NCBI GenBank assembly: GCA_002633005.1
Contig: NMRA01000035.1
Coordinates: forward strand, 476,863-540,862
DNA: 64,000 nt
Direction: 5' to 3'
Origin: Phoronis australis
Lineage: Eukaryota > Phoronida > Phoronidae
This document shows positions 29,801 through 38,576 of this stretch, piece after piece (the first letter of the stretch is position 1; each line of letters begins with the position of its first letter). A program made the position numbers and the translations under genes. The notes under the pieces were generated by a model. That model was not told the DNA's origin and searched no databases. It worked only from the letters and a program-made list of their open reading frames with translations.

Positions 29801-32502
29801 AGATGTGAAGTGGTTTCTGCGCTTAGAAAGGAGAGACAGTTTGTTATTGTTGGGACTCACTCTCTCGTTTATTGCCAACTTCAGATGACAGGTGTTTCCA
29901 AGAACAAAAATCTAGTTGATGCATGTGGGCAAGGATGAAATCATTTTGTGGACTTAATTTTCACGATATTTCTTTGAATCTTCAGACATGCCTTAGCAGC
30001 AAGTCAAATGTGTTTAATTGTTCTTTATGAATTTCAGGAGCATTCGACGTGCACTTCTGTTCTGTGTGTGCATGACAGTATTATCTGTGCCTGGCTTTGC
30101 ACTCATGTCTGATTTACAGTCTGACGTCATGGAAACTAAAAGTTGGTTAGAAGGTAAAGATAGAAAAACTCTTGCATAAAGTATTAGTTAAGTGTATGGA
30201 TGACCTTATGTTTAGGAATAATATCCTTTCTGGGTCATTTTAACAAAAATAAAAATCCTAGTCAAATACCACTTCACCTGCGCATATAAGCCCTTGGGTC
30301 AAGCAAGATTCATGCTTAATGGCAATATGATTAATGTGCAACTGGCTTAGTAACTGAGCACGAGTTGCCTATTGACTGGCCCATCATAAACTGTGCCTAA
30401 CCTGGAATGTAATCCAGTTTTAATGGTAAAATCTCACCAGTATAGCATAGGAGTGATTTGTTTTTCATAAAAGATGAATAGCACCACATAAATGTTTTTT
30501 ATCATTTTTAGGTTCTATATCTATAAAGTTTCCATCCGACAATATTGTGAGCATTGATAATGATGTCAAGAGCCTCTGGAAAATGAAAAATACCAGTTTT
30601 GGTCCAATTACTTATGTCTGAAATTGATGAGAATTTACCCTAATGTACTTTCGACTGAAACCAATTGTCCTGTTCAGATATGTACCGGTAGAACACAGGA
30701 CCATAGTTTGTGGCTTTCTTGTGCTGGGCTTGTGATAAACCATGGGTCATGCGGTGCACAAAACTGTCCCTGAAATTCACCAGTCTTAAGTGTGCGCTGT
30801 GTGAGTATTGTTTGCATTACACAGATTCCAGCCATTGTAATGCTTTTGTTCATGGGTACCATATTCCTTTGATTTTTTACAGATACATTTGAAAAAGATG
30901 AGGACACAGAATGTCGTAAACTTGCCTCTCATGCCCTCCTGCTCATACAACAGGTAGCTAAACAGGTAATTATTGATATCCTACTTTGGAAGGATGGTTT
31001 TATCGTTCATCCAGGTGATCAACTTGATGCTAAAAATATTCATAACTTCGGGCAGAACAACTCATTTGAAATTTCTCCAAACGTTCCAGAGCTAATAATA
31101 ATTGCGTTGCCCTCCGTTGGTTTTCCTTGACAATTACAGTACTTTGGACAGTGAGTCAGACACTGCTGTGTGTTCCAAGAGGGATTCTTGGCTTTCGTCC
31201 ATATAGCCTGTCCAACACCTTACTCATTTGAGACTGAGGAAGTGAGAGAGCCATACATAGTTTGTGGTTTGATAACAGTGTCTGAGCATCACTCCGTGGA
31301 AGGACTCGGCAGTTTTCAGTTCCACATGTCAGGAGTATTTCTTGAAGTTTTGGTTTTTAATTTTTCTCATCGCATACTTATGAAGCTTTCGAAAATGTAT
31401 CGTATTCCATACTATCAGTTCAATAATGATTTGCCAGTGAGGTACCTTCCTGAAAGTAAACATTGTTATCTATTGTCATTGAGAATAGTTTGGGCTCAAA
31501 CAGTACGTAAATGCTTTATACCAACACAGTCTGGCTTGGTAGAATGAATGTTCATGTCACTGACTGTTAGAATGTGAATAATGGAAAGTTACCTGTCAGT
31601 GTCATGAAGTTTTTTGTAACCACTGGCTTTTGGTCTCATCTTGAGATCTTTATAGAGTGGAATGGCAGGCAACTGGAGCCTCGCAGGTGTATGTTACGTC
31701 ATCGTTGTCATGCGTCATGAAACGTGACCTCCGTCAGGAAATAAAAATTCTGGTAGATGGCGGGAAGATCGCTCCCACAGTCTCTCGTCCTGCCATCTAC
31801 CAGAATTTTTTCCCATCAACGATCCGACAGAGGTCACGTCGTATGACCCATGACTATGATGATGCAACATGCACCGGCAAGGCTCCAGGTACCTGCCATT
31901 CCTCCCGACGAAGGTCTCAAGACGAGACCAAAAGCTAGTGGTTTCAGAAAAATTCACGACTCTGACAGGTAACTTTCCATTACTCACACTCTGGCTTATT
32001 TCAAAAAAATTGTCACGTTGTGTATGGATATTTACAAAGAATTCAAGGAACTCGACCCGACCGTTTGCAATGTTGTGTTATCCTTTTAAGTTTCACTTTA
32101 TACAAAGCTTAGAGCCTTGCCTCATAATTATAAGGTCTCCAAGGTCCTCAGACTTGGTTCAGCTTGGGTGCTCCATGAAATGTAATCCAATGTTGTATCA
32201 CTATTTATCCCGAATGTGTACTGAATTGTCAATAATAACTACTGGTCAGTCTTTGAAGTTCTGATGGCATTGTGCAAACTGAATACCAACCAATGAAATC
32301 ACGTAACATATTGTGTCAAGTTTGTTACGGGCAGCTGCTGATCTTTTGCTGTAGAATTAACCCATTAAAGATGCAAATTCAAGCCCCTACTAACAAGAAG
32401 AATGCATTTAATTTTTTCCATTTTTTTATTAATCTCACTCATATTCTCAAAAACATGTTCATAATTCATAAATGTATTCTGTATTTCCAGGAGTTTTCAT
32501 GA
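5858..32502 (+). CDS. TELO2: Telomere length regulation protein TEL2 homolog (complete, 20 coding exons)
   Basis: Tel2 is the scaffold of the TTT complex (TELO2-TTI1-TTI2), which with R2TP and HSP90 matures PIKK kinases (ATM, ATR, DNA-PKcs, mTOR, SMG1). Exons: 5858-6223, 7263-7492, 8273-8427, 9858-10005, 11158-11260, 11682-11750, 12102-12243, 12807-12943, 13974-14050, 14663-14755, 15515-15603, 16094-16185, 17340-17456, 18324-18395, 19115-19365, 28668-28767, 29378-29442, 30038-30153, 30883-30965, 32491-32502. All phases agree, giving 838 codons plus TGA, against about 837 in human. Landmarks: FLSQLLGRLCVHG, QRLGMIVAENVTQ, the acidic DSDDD near residue 506-510 (R2TP/PIH1D1-binding type), YIRDCMEGL, WRQIVEERI and SRFASVAGYFFFPLL. 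The ATG follows acceptor ttttcag|aaac. Least certain are the exon 2 start (7263, or nearby) and the exon 19 end (30952 or 30965). Confidence 0.95.
6576..6800. repeat. Long foldback carrying a PLE-type hammerhead-like motif
   Basis: Left arm 6576-6648 and right arm 6727-6800 are near-perfect inverted repeats (about 73 bp, sharing ccgaccgaaacgtcgtgaca) with a 78-bp spacer. The spacer edge plus right arm contains CTGACGA (6707-6713) and GAAACGTC (6735-6742) with CAC/GTG flanks, the layout of PLE hammerhead motifs. It lies in TELO2 intron 1. Confidence 0.8.
6704..6745 (+). ncRNA. Hammerhead-like motif in the 6.6-kb foldback
   Basis: CAC, CTGACGA, TGGCC...GACC, GAAACGTC, GTG. Stem I pairs CAC/GTG and helix II is short (GG..C/G..CC). 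Same order of elements as the PLE tail motifs. Confidence 0.45.
7552..7878. repeat. 55-bp direct repeats flanking the tRNA-like unit
   Basis: 7552-7606 and 7824-7878 both run from tacctaattaacac to ccaaatctc with about four mismatches (roughly 93% identity). The 217 bp between them holds the tRNA-like sequence. Too long for an ordinary SINE target duplication. Confidence 0.85.
7684..7756 (+). tRNA. tRNA-like gene, anticodon GGC (Ala by code), possibly a pseudogene or SINE head
   Basis: Perfect A box (TAGCTCAGTGG) and B box (GGTTCGATTCC). The anticodon stem CTAGA/TCTAG encloses loop CTGGCAA (anticodon 7717-7719). The acceptor stem pairs at six of seven positions, two of them wobble. The T stem is weak (TGTGG/CCCAG), which argues for decay. 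A T-rich Pol III terminator follows at 7762. GGC alanine tRNAs are unusual in eukaryotes, which normally use AGC. The element lies in TELO2 intron 2 between 55-bp direct repeats. Confidence 0.6.
8110..8199 (+). repeat. Imperfect hairpin, about 90 nt
   Basis: Arms cattagcccctcgatatt (from about 8117) and aatatcgtcgaggggctgg (from about 8167), with outer pairing cacaggca/tgcctgtg, close over an AT-rich loop. Lies in TELO2 intron 2. Size and shape would fit a small foldback transposon or a miRNA-like precursor; no conservation evidence is available. Confidence 0.6.
9131..9472. repeat. 86-bp tandem repeat, four copies
   Basis: Units begin atgggctttaaatgttaccc at 9131, 9217, 9303 and 9389. The first three are nearly identical; the fourth diverges in its last part (tgtgaatgtgaatattg). 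Differences such as acttag/acttgg are shared by adjacent units, as expected from stepwise duplication. Intron of TELO2. Confidence 0.95.
10311..10954. mobile_element. MITE-like element, GGGCCCGTT / AACGGGTCCC ends
   Basis: The left end gggcccgttc and right end gaaacgggtccc form a short imperfect terminal inverted repeat. The interior repeats motifs such as gtctaagcttagactga and gtctaagtttagactga, and tcttaact in both orientations. No coding capacity. Inserted in TELO2 intron 4. Confidence 0.7.
12584..12636. repeat. 24-bp hairpin with 5-base loop
   Basis: Arms 12584-12607 and 12613-12636 (core gcacagttttcgatcat) pair with one T-G wobble around loop cagtt. Lies in the TELO2 intron between exons 7 and 8. 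Compact enough to be a miRNA-like stem or a small foldback remnant. Confidence 0.85.
13423..13861. mobile_element. MITE-like element with internal GGCCGG...TCAAAA repeats
   Basis: Ends are inverted: caagggggagactcaacaa on the left matches ccaagggggaatcaacaa read from the right, and both continue into attgg(t/cc)..ggacttcaaaa. Inside, a degenerate unit of about 25-35 bp (tggccgg, then cctcaaaac or cttaaac) recurs several times. No clear target duplication. Located in the intron just before TELO2 exon 9. Confidence 0.75.
14762..15190. mobile_element. Terminal-inverted-repeat element, family D copy 1
   Basis: Left end attcatctacagtgctg...tcaaatgcattgtgg and right end ccacaatgcatttgaaaa..cagcgctg are inverted. 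An internal gatgtcaccg block occurs near both ends, inverted. The left end starts about six bases inside the intron after TELO2 exon 10. A related end is at 18940-19080. Confidence 0.65.
18940..19080. mobile_element. Family D related fragment, copy 2
   Basis: Contains ctgtgatgtcaccggatgtt, cattccaccgtgcatttgaaa and the terminal ctctgtagatgaatt, matching the right half and terminus of the element at 14762-15190. It ends about 35 bp upstream of the acceptor of TELO2 exon 15 (19115). Confidence 0.6.
21675..22979 (-). CDS. Beta-1,3-galactosyltransferase-like type II membrane glycosyltransferase (GT31), nested in a TELO2 intron
   Basis: A 434-residue protein from one coding exon. GT31 enzymes transfer Gal or GlcNAc in beta-1,3 linkage in the Golgi lumen. 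Visible: a short cytosolic tail, one transmembrane anchor (about residues 10-28), a Lys/Thr/Pro-rich stem (about 45-150), then the catalytic domain. Its motifs are RDDIRKTW (194-201), EDF (243-245), the metal-binding DDD (277-279, in VKVDDDVL), YCEGFAYITT (337-346, in place of the usual YC.G.GY) and WVDDVHVLGI (364-373, in place of EDV..G). Possible N-glycosylation sites are NNVT, NKT, NMT and NGS. The ATG directly follows an acceptor (gcattacag), so a 5'UTR intron is likely. AATAAA lies about 15 bp past the stop. Acceptor and linkage cannot be told from sequence; the altered GGGY-type motif leaves activity open. Confidence 0.9.
   Translation of the reverse strand: MSKMKTREKYIACLLSLIVGSCVIYLISNYSHETYQGVILHQSDRRRVEKTINKSDLAILPADATPPREAESHAKKNSAIRNKSPVATYQNQRVTTTQKKPAQEHKTMYKSKESRAKASTLKPPTKETKDPKHIKLDGAHPTRTTTTVNYLKMSKHVISPHNFNYIINNPHMCTVNNVTVIVVVHTATYNFQKRDDIRKTWASVYSYNGMNYRTAFMIAKTLNKTIQDKIVQEDNQHHDIIQEDFIDHYRNMTYKHLMGYKWINTFCNKVKYVVKVDDDVLIDIYHLTNFLKQKMKENVVKKLIYGRLFKANVPHRFPGSKWYMPRQLYPEDKYPDYCEGFAYITTPDVTQSLFKISLYFPYLWVDDVHVLGILRRQTDIKITSFSEPNGSTQMTEVFSPSRIKKVIFLLARWDHQKKFWFDNWKVAVKVSKAA
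23836..24490. repeat. Dispersed repeat family C, copy 1
   Basis: Shares blocks with 27930-28165: gggtcg(t/c)tgatggttttgatg, gctaaaaggcctaatttgattttc, ttta(g/a)ccagctaa and tttttgcat.tgaa.tgg. A shorter match is at about 12697-12745. The part around 24290-24370 recurs inverted near 61057-61110. No protein recognised. Same intron as the galactosyltransferase gene. Confidence 0.6.
27182..27387. mobile_element. Palindromic foldback element (about 205 bp)
   Basis: Two arms of about 95-100 bp face each other around 27286-27290. The outer end is aatataaataggtaaat(a) and the inner end is agtaaaatca. The arms differ by a few substitutions, so this is not an exact snap-back. No coding potential; MITE-like. 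TELO2 intron 15. Confidence 0.85.
27930..28165. repeat. Dispersed repeat family C, copy 2
   Basis: Partner of 23836-24490, same orientation, with blocks described there. Shorter and more diverged. Confidence 0.55.
31570..31990. mobile_element. Foldback/MITE element (about 420 bp)
   Basis: Inverted arms of about 200 bp, roughly 85% alike: outer aatggaaagttacctgtca (31580) and tgacaggtaactttccatt (from 31963), inner ttctggtagatggc / gccatctaccagaa around a short centre near 31765-31790. No transposase. Last intron of TELO2. Confidence 0.85.
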
Positions 32503-32640
32503 GCTGCGGAGCAGAGAACACTGGTTACCTCACTGTAGAAAGACATAGTCAGCTTGCCATCTCATCTCATCTCATCAACAACCACATCGCTTGTTGGCTC
32601 ATTTCCCATACGCTGATGTCACACGTAACGATTACGCCTC

Positions 32641-32646
32641 AATAAA
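32641..32646 (+). terminator. TELO2: Candidate TELO2 polyadenylation signal
   Basis: AATAAA about 140 bp after the TELO2 stop codon (TGA 32500-32502), giving a short 3'UTR. No better signal lies closer. Confidence 0.5.
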
Positions 32647-33165
32647 TAACTAATAACCGACAACGTTTCTTTGTATACCAAGCTTTATGCCTAGAAAACA
32701 CGCCAATAACAACACTACTCTACCACAACCACTATTCATGTCCGTCATAAAACTTTGACAAGAAATCTGTTGGTCTCGGATTGTTTCCATCTTTAAAGTA
32801 AGCCATGATGTGGTGCTTCTGTTTCCAAATTTCGATTGTTTCCACTAAGTCCATTTGTCCCTGAAAAATTAACAAGGTATTGAAAACAATCAATGTATAT
32901 CTCCATTCATCCTCTGGTGTACCAGCATTTCAGCTTATACGGATTGAACAAGTTTTCGCAAGTTAACATTAGGTGGTGCTGTAATCTTGTCTTTATCTTC
33001 AGTTTTGATTTTTAAAAACATCCAAGCAGCAAAATTAATGAATTAAAATGTTGGCACATTAGCAGAATGACATTGGGATATTGAAAGATATTGATGCCAG
33101 CCAATGGCTGACAGCAATATGGCCGATGTCTTAACCTGTACTAGTATAGCATTAGGCACATTTAC

Positions 33166-33653
33166 CAGGGCTTGGAATGACCAATGGCAAAAACGCGGAA
33201 ACTTTTACGGCCCAAATCATGCGCGCTACCCAGCCTTGAAATGGTCGATGAACCTTTTCCCGACAAAAATCGGGAGGACTAAAAAAAAAAACGTTACCAC
33301 CATCAGTAGCATGCGTATGTGTCCTTTTAGGTCGCCCGTCGACTCCCAATCCACACACTTTTTTTGGCTTCAGAGCCATAGTATTTGTCGCCGCGGTTTA
33401 CAGTATCACGAGACGCCATTGAAAATCCCACCACGCTATCTCAGATGCCCCGGCAATGTTGACAATTTACGTTCCTCCGAAACATAAAGAGCAACTTCCG
33501 CTTTTCAAGGTGAACGTCGTCTGCAATGCCGTGGTAAGAAAGGAATTTGCCGCGGAAATTTTATATCAAATCCGATTTTTTTACGCGGAAATATAAAATG
33601 CGCGGAAAGAACATTTGAAAAAAGCGTAAATCCGCGGAAAATTCCAAGCCCTG
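33166..33653. mobile_element. Non-autonomous DNA transposon (CAGGG...CCCTG), copy 2
   Basis: Same ends and interior as the element at 2007-2517, slightly shorter (488 bp). Flanks atttac/atttaa could be a decayed 6-bp target duplication. The interior open frames on both strands are shared noise of the GC-rich element. Confidence 0.8.
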
Positions 33654-34349
33654 ATTTAAGAACAAGCTGCAGCAAACAGCTGCGATGCAGTTTTATCAAT
33701 TAGAGGGACAATATTTTTAAAATGACCAATGCTCAACTAAACATAAGTGTGGAGGACACAAATGACCACTTGCCTTAATCACCAACAAGTCTATCGTCCT
33801 CAGGTCTGTTAGATGTTTGTTTTTCAAGAACATTTCTCTCACTTTATCCCTGCCCTCTTTTACACTGAAGGGTACATCGAACTGGTGAACTGCAAAGGAA
33901 TGGGAATGGTGTAATTTCTCATGTAACACAACCATGTCTACAGCAAACATTGCATTAAGACCCATCCCATCCATGTACAGGTGTTGCATGGATCAAGAGG
34001 CTGCATTCATTCGTTAAGACATGAAAACCAAACTGTCAGCTACACCAGGGTAATGATACTTCACTTAAGTTTGATTCAGTTTGCCTACATAAGTGCAACA
34101 GTTGGGGAGCAAAACTTTGTGATTTTAATGTCAATAGATAGGTAGTGTTTTGAAATTGTTTGCTGTGCACGTGGTACGCGTGTTACTTAAATCTGGTAAT
34201 TTTCTTCACCAATATAGTAAACAATAGGGCAGCCTAGTGAAATCATACTTTATGTTGAATTTTTCATAAAAATCATATTGAAGTAAAATTTAGAACACTA
34301 TTAGTTTAGTTTGACTTATCACGTTTGTTTTTGGCCAAAATATAAGTAC

Positions 34350-34480
34350 GAAGTTCAAAATCGGCGCAGATATAAACAAAGACATAGTATTAATCGATGT
34401 TTCGGTTTATTGTCATTAAACCATTCTCAAGACAAAACAATAAAAGGACGATTAATGCAATGTCTTTGTTTACATGTGAG
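34350..34480 (-). mobile_element. Degenerate PLE tail fragment (possible)
   Basis: On the minus strand cttgagaatggttt..aaaccgaaacatcg resembles the hammerhead-like tails at 54721 and 57770, with a good stem (ggttta/taaacc) but decayed core (TTGAGAA instead of CTGANGA). It sits between short inverted blocks cgattaat and attaatcg and caaagacat/atgtctttg. Confidence 0.4.
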
Positions 34481-35097
34481 CGTTTTCATAAAACAACACT
34501 TTGGTGAAGTTTCCATAATTTGCAGCAAGGTAACCCTTGTAAAATAAAAAATTACCATTTTTGCAATTTGGGCTAAATAAGTGAAGAATTACTTCACAAC
34601 ATAGAACAGTGACAAGATCATTTCCTTTTATCTGTATAGTATTCCTCAGCCTCAGTTGCACAGACCAATACCAAACCTCCCCTGTACAACACAAAGTTGA
34701 TCATGGCTATAATAAAATGATGATGGTTAGTGGCTGGCCAATTGGCAGCAGCGGAAATGGATATAATCATATTTCTGTAGTACACGCACAGTATTCAACG
34801 GAAAACTTTTTGATGGCCTCCGCAACCAATCCAAGTGGGGACAGATAGTCTACAACTGAAAACCTAGTCTGTCTATGTATTACAAATCACCAGACATTAG
34901 CCCAAGCTGCAAATTCACTTGCCGGACTCTTGGCCACATTGCCCAGAGATATGCGTAAGAAAACATTCTATTCAGGGCTGCCAACCCATGAAGAACATAA
35001 TCTGTAATTTTCGTGGAAAAAATTGGTATGTTGCATGAGAAAACATGTACAATTTCCAACATTTTTAGAGTTTCAAATCGTGTTTAACTAAAAAATC

Positions 35098-35453
35098 ACG
35101 AATTTTAAGCTCCTTTGTTGCTTCTGCTTGGACTATTAAAGTCATTGTTCGCCACTTGAAAACCCGGACCAGGCTCCATCTAAATTCAGACAGAAGTTCA
35201 CATATTAATATTCATATGCAGAGCTTCAATCATTGTTATGATGACAATGTTATGAGCAATGCTCTTTCAACGACTAAATGCCATAATAGACCAAGCAGAA
35301 ACAACAAAGGAGCTGAAAATTCATGAGGCTCTATATATCAATGGGTGGTGTAAGCCCAGTCTCAATAGGCAACTGGCACACCACAGGTTATTGTTAGTCT
35401 CGTCCACTGTTATTCCCCTGTAACAATCATTTGGGCCTAGCAACTTGGCAAGT
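35098..35453 (+). pseudogene. Penelope-like element fragment with a 5' inversion
   Basis: 35148-35453 matches the GIY-YIG endonuclease end of the PLE at 57359 (cgccacttgaaaac, catctaaattc, gagctt.aatcattgttat, ataggcaactggcacaccac), but the frame is broken by an internal insertion. 35098-35147 is the same element's segment ending aggagcttaaaattcgtg in the opposite orientation, so the two parts meet head to head. Its 3' end is cut by repeat family A at about 35454. Confidence 0.75.
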
Positions 35454-35836
35454 AGGCAATGACCATCGCCTCTGTTGGTCCGAACCAGAGGCGATGCAAA
35501 GGCTATAGGCGCTCTGTACGCCAGAAGCTTTTCGGCGAATTATGCCTCGCACCGACTAAACCATCAGAGTCACGTTGTTATAAATACCTTTTGCGCATAG
35601 AGGAACACCTGAGGAGGTTGCCGATGTGTTTAATTCCTTCCAACTCGAACAAATACTCCCATTATCAAACTTTTTCTTTGAGCAGTCCCTATTTCAGTTC
35701 CCAAAATCGTGAACTCACCATTTTTATACTGCGCACGCTCCAATTTTTACCGCGCTCGCTAGGTGATGTGACTTCATGACCTCAATCTTTAAATAGGCCA
35801 AAGGTGAGCCATTGCGGTCTTGTCAGTCAAATGTTC
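35454..35836 (+). repeat. Repeat family A, copy iii, truncated by the gap
   Basis: Closely matches copy ii (5327 down to 4947) and runs into the N block exactly where that copy continues, so the gap probably lies in this repeat. Keeps the shared open frame (about 106 codons). Confidence 0.85.
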
Positions 35837-36625
35837 NNNNNNNNNNNNNNNNNNNNNNNNNNNNNNNNNNNNNNNNNNNNNNNNNNNNNNNNNNNNNNNN
35901 NNNNNNNNNNNNNNNNNNNNNNNNNNNNNNNNNNNNNNNNNNNNNNNNNNNNNNNNNNNNNNNNNNNNNNNNNNNNNNNNNNNNNNNNNNNNNNNNNNNN
36001 NNNNNNNNNNNNNNNNNNNNNNNNNNNNNNNNNNNNNNNNNNNNNNNNNNNNNNNNNNNNNNNNNNNNNNNNNNNNNNNNNNNNNNNNNNNNNNNNNNNN
36101 NNNNNNNNNNNNNNNNNNNNNNNNNNNNNNNNNNNNNNNNNNNNNNNNNNNNNNNNNNNNNNNNNNNNNNNNNNNNNNNNNNNNNNNNNNNNNNNNNNNN
36201 NNNNNNNNNNNNNNNNNNNNNNNNNNNNNNNNNNNNNNNNNNNNNNNNNNNNNNNNNNNNNNNNNNNNNNNNNNNNNNNNNNNNNNNNNNNNNNNNNNNN
36301 NNNNNNNNNNNNNNNNNNNNNNNNNNNNNNNNNNNNNNNNNNNNNNNNNNNNNNNNNNNNNNNNNNNNNNNNNNNNNNNNNNNNNNNNNNNNNNNNNNNN
36401 NNNNNNNNNNNNNNNNNNNNNNNNNNNNNNNNNNNNNNNNNNNNNNNNNNNNNNNNNNNNNNNNNNNNNNNNNNNNNNNNNNNNNNNNNNNNNNNNNNNN
36501 NNNNNNNNNNNNNNNNNNNNNNNNNNNNNNNNNNNNNNNNNNNNNNNNNNNNNNNNNNNNNNNNNNNNNNNNNNNNNNNNNNNNNNNNNNNNNNNNNNNN
36601 NNNNNNNNNNNNNNNNNNNNNNNNN
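35837..36625. other. Assembly gap, 789 Ns
   Basis: Run of N. Apparent open frames across it are meaningless. It may hide the rest of family A copy iii and the 5' end of the gene that follows. Confidence 1.
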
Positions 36626-36886
36626 CTTTCTCGGTGATGACGTTAATCTATTTTTAGCCAATTGTAACTATTTAAGGAGACGGACGTGACTTGTGAGATC
36701 ACTTTACTTACAGAAATTATGTGATTACGGAGACAATAAAAAGATACCAGATAGTAAGTTAATACATGTCTGAAAATGTATGCTGAAACCGCGCCAAGGA
36801 CTGCGGTAGCTACTGCCAACCAAACGCAGGCGAAGGGTCAAAGAAAGCGTGCGACCCCTAACGGTACTTGTGGTCGCACCCCTCAG

Positions 36887-38238
36887 TACCCGGCCGCCTC
36901 ACCTTGAAGGATGGGGAAAGGACGACACTCAACGAGAAAAGAAATTTTCCTTGTGATGTGTATATTGGGGAGAATTTTACCGTAGTCCTGAAACACAGAT
37001 TTAAATTTACTTTTCTGGTCGCTGACAACAACAAGCATGGAATCGTCTGCTGCAACTTTCACCCTCTAAAACCCTTTGAGAAGATGACGTTTACAGCGGA
37101 CAGCCAGAAGATGTTAGGCCTCCCAAACGCTGGGGGGAGCTCTGTCATATCTGAGATGATGTCTTGTGAGATGATGGTCCGCGCGTTCGGTACGAAATTA
37201 ATGAAGGTAAGTTACCTAACTTACTGAGGTGCGAAGTAGGCCTACACTTAATGCGCTCCTGAGGTATTAAATTCGCCGAGTGTCAAATGCATTGCAAATA
37301 GCTCCTTCATTGTGTTGGACTAATGAAAATTTGAACGATTTTTCCAACCCTAGTTAGTTTTGAGATAATAATTCGGAATCAAATGGGCTAAAGTTGACTG
37401 AATTGAAAACGCTATTACGTTAATTAAAAGTTGTTAATTGCTCGCCATTGGAAGCGTCCGTATTAATCGTTTCACAGAATCAACATGGATTGGTAGTCTG
37501 CCGAGGTGACGTGATATAGAATTTGTGATGCTAATTGAACAACGGTGTGGCTGCAAAATAATTCGAAATATTTAACTACTTCAGCGGCGGCCAGTATGTA
37601 ATACACTCGACTTAATTAAATAGATGTTTTTTCAAAAGTGGTAGTTCTACAGCGACGTGTTTTTACTTGGCATCAGCTTTTTCACTTAACGAACATAAAT
37701 TGAGCTTATATCGGACGTGAATTTCACCAATTTGATGAAATTATTTGCCGAGTAGACTACATGTACATTCACACAAGGATGCAGGGCACGCTATTACTTT
37801 TGTCGTAGTATCGAATTGTCGCCGATACCGTAAACTGCCCATTCCTTTTCATGGTCTTTTCTTTTCATTTTATCTTTACAGACGGAAATGGAAGTATCTT
37901 ACTTTCCCGAGGGCGGGTCATTGACCGACTACACGTGCAAATTTCGTGATCTTACAATAGGGGTCTCTGTTACTAGAGCTATGAAATACTGGGGTGGCGA
38001 CTTCACAATGGAAGATGCAACCAAACTACTTAATAAGAAACTTACAGGCGTCGTTCAATCCACAAAAAATTCGTTGGAGAAATGGGACAAGCAAGTTTTG
38101 CACGTGTGGTCGATGAACAAGCACGTAGCAAATGTTCTCATACAAGCGTACGATCTTATACCACAAGAAACGAAATCGAACACGGTTGTCTTGGTAACAA
38201 TAGCTGAAAACAGCACGGAAATATTTCACAATAGGTGA
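36887..38238 (+). CDS. Uncharacterised protein, two exons, 5' end unresolved
   Basis: I do not recognise this family. Exon a is open in frame to 37206 (donor aag|gtaagt) and exon b is 37882-38238 (acceptor ctttacag, stop TGA). They join in phase: ...AFGTKLMK|TEMEVSYFPEGG. It looks coding because the splice sites are strong and the composition is balanced. Features: hydrophobic/charged alternation (FTVVLKHRFKFTFLVADN), a Gly/Ser patch GLPNAGGSSVISEMMSCEMM, ISVT-like GVSVTRAMKYWGGDF, and a C-terminal block EKWDKQVLHVWSMNKHVA then NTVVLVTIAEN. It reads as a compact alpha/beta soluble domain with no signal peptide or membrane span. The first in-frame ATG is at 37084, too late to be the likely start. 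A possible acceptor (cccctcag, 36879-36886) suggests the start codon is upstream, in or near the gap. AATAAA at 38371 may end the transcript. Confidence 0.7.
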
Positions 38239-38576
38239 AACAAAAATTAACATCATTCATTTCACGTTAAGGTATGTACAGGTAGTAGTCTTGTAAATTA
38301 TTCTTTACAATGTTGCAAGCATTTATTCCTGTCCGATGTTTATTGAGTACCATATGTTATGTGTTTACACAATAAAACTGACGTTATTAGATCAAGCTCC
38401 CAATAGTGTTGGATACGCAGTATTTTTGGAAGACATATTGATGACCCGACGCTTAATTAAAACTGGCGCTGTAATCATCCTACACGGCCAGTTTTACACA
38501 CCCGGCGCTCAACTGTCGATTGTTGTTACCAACTGCATGGTGTGTTTGAATTTTTTTATAAATAAACATTGATTTT

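Noticed and set aside
35789-36689. Long open frames across the N run
   Set aside because: Their length is entirely N; no coding information.
38336-38572. 78-codon plus-strand open frame after the uncharacterised gene
   Set aside because: No splice connection in phase with exon b, which has its own stop; likely 3'UTR.
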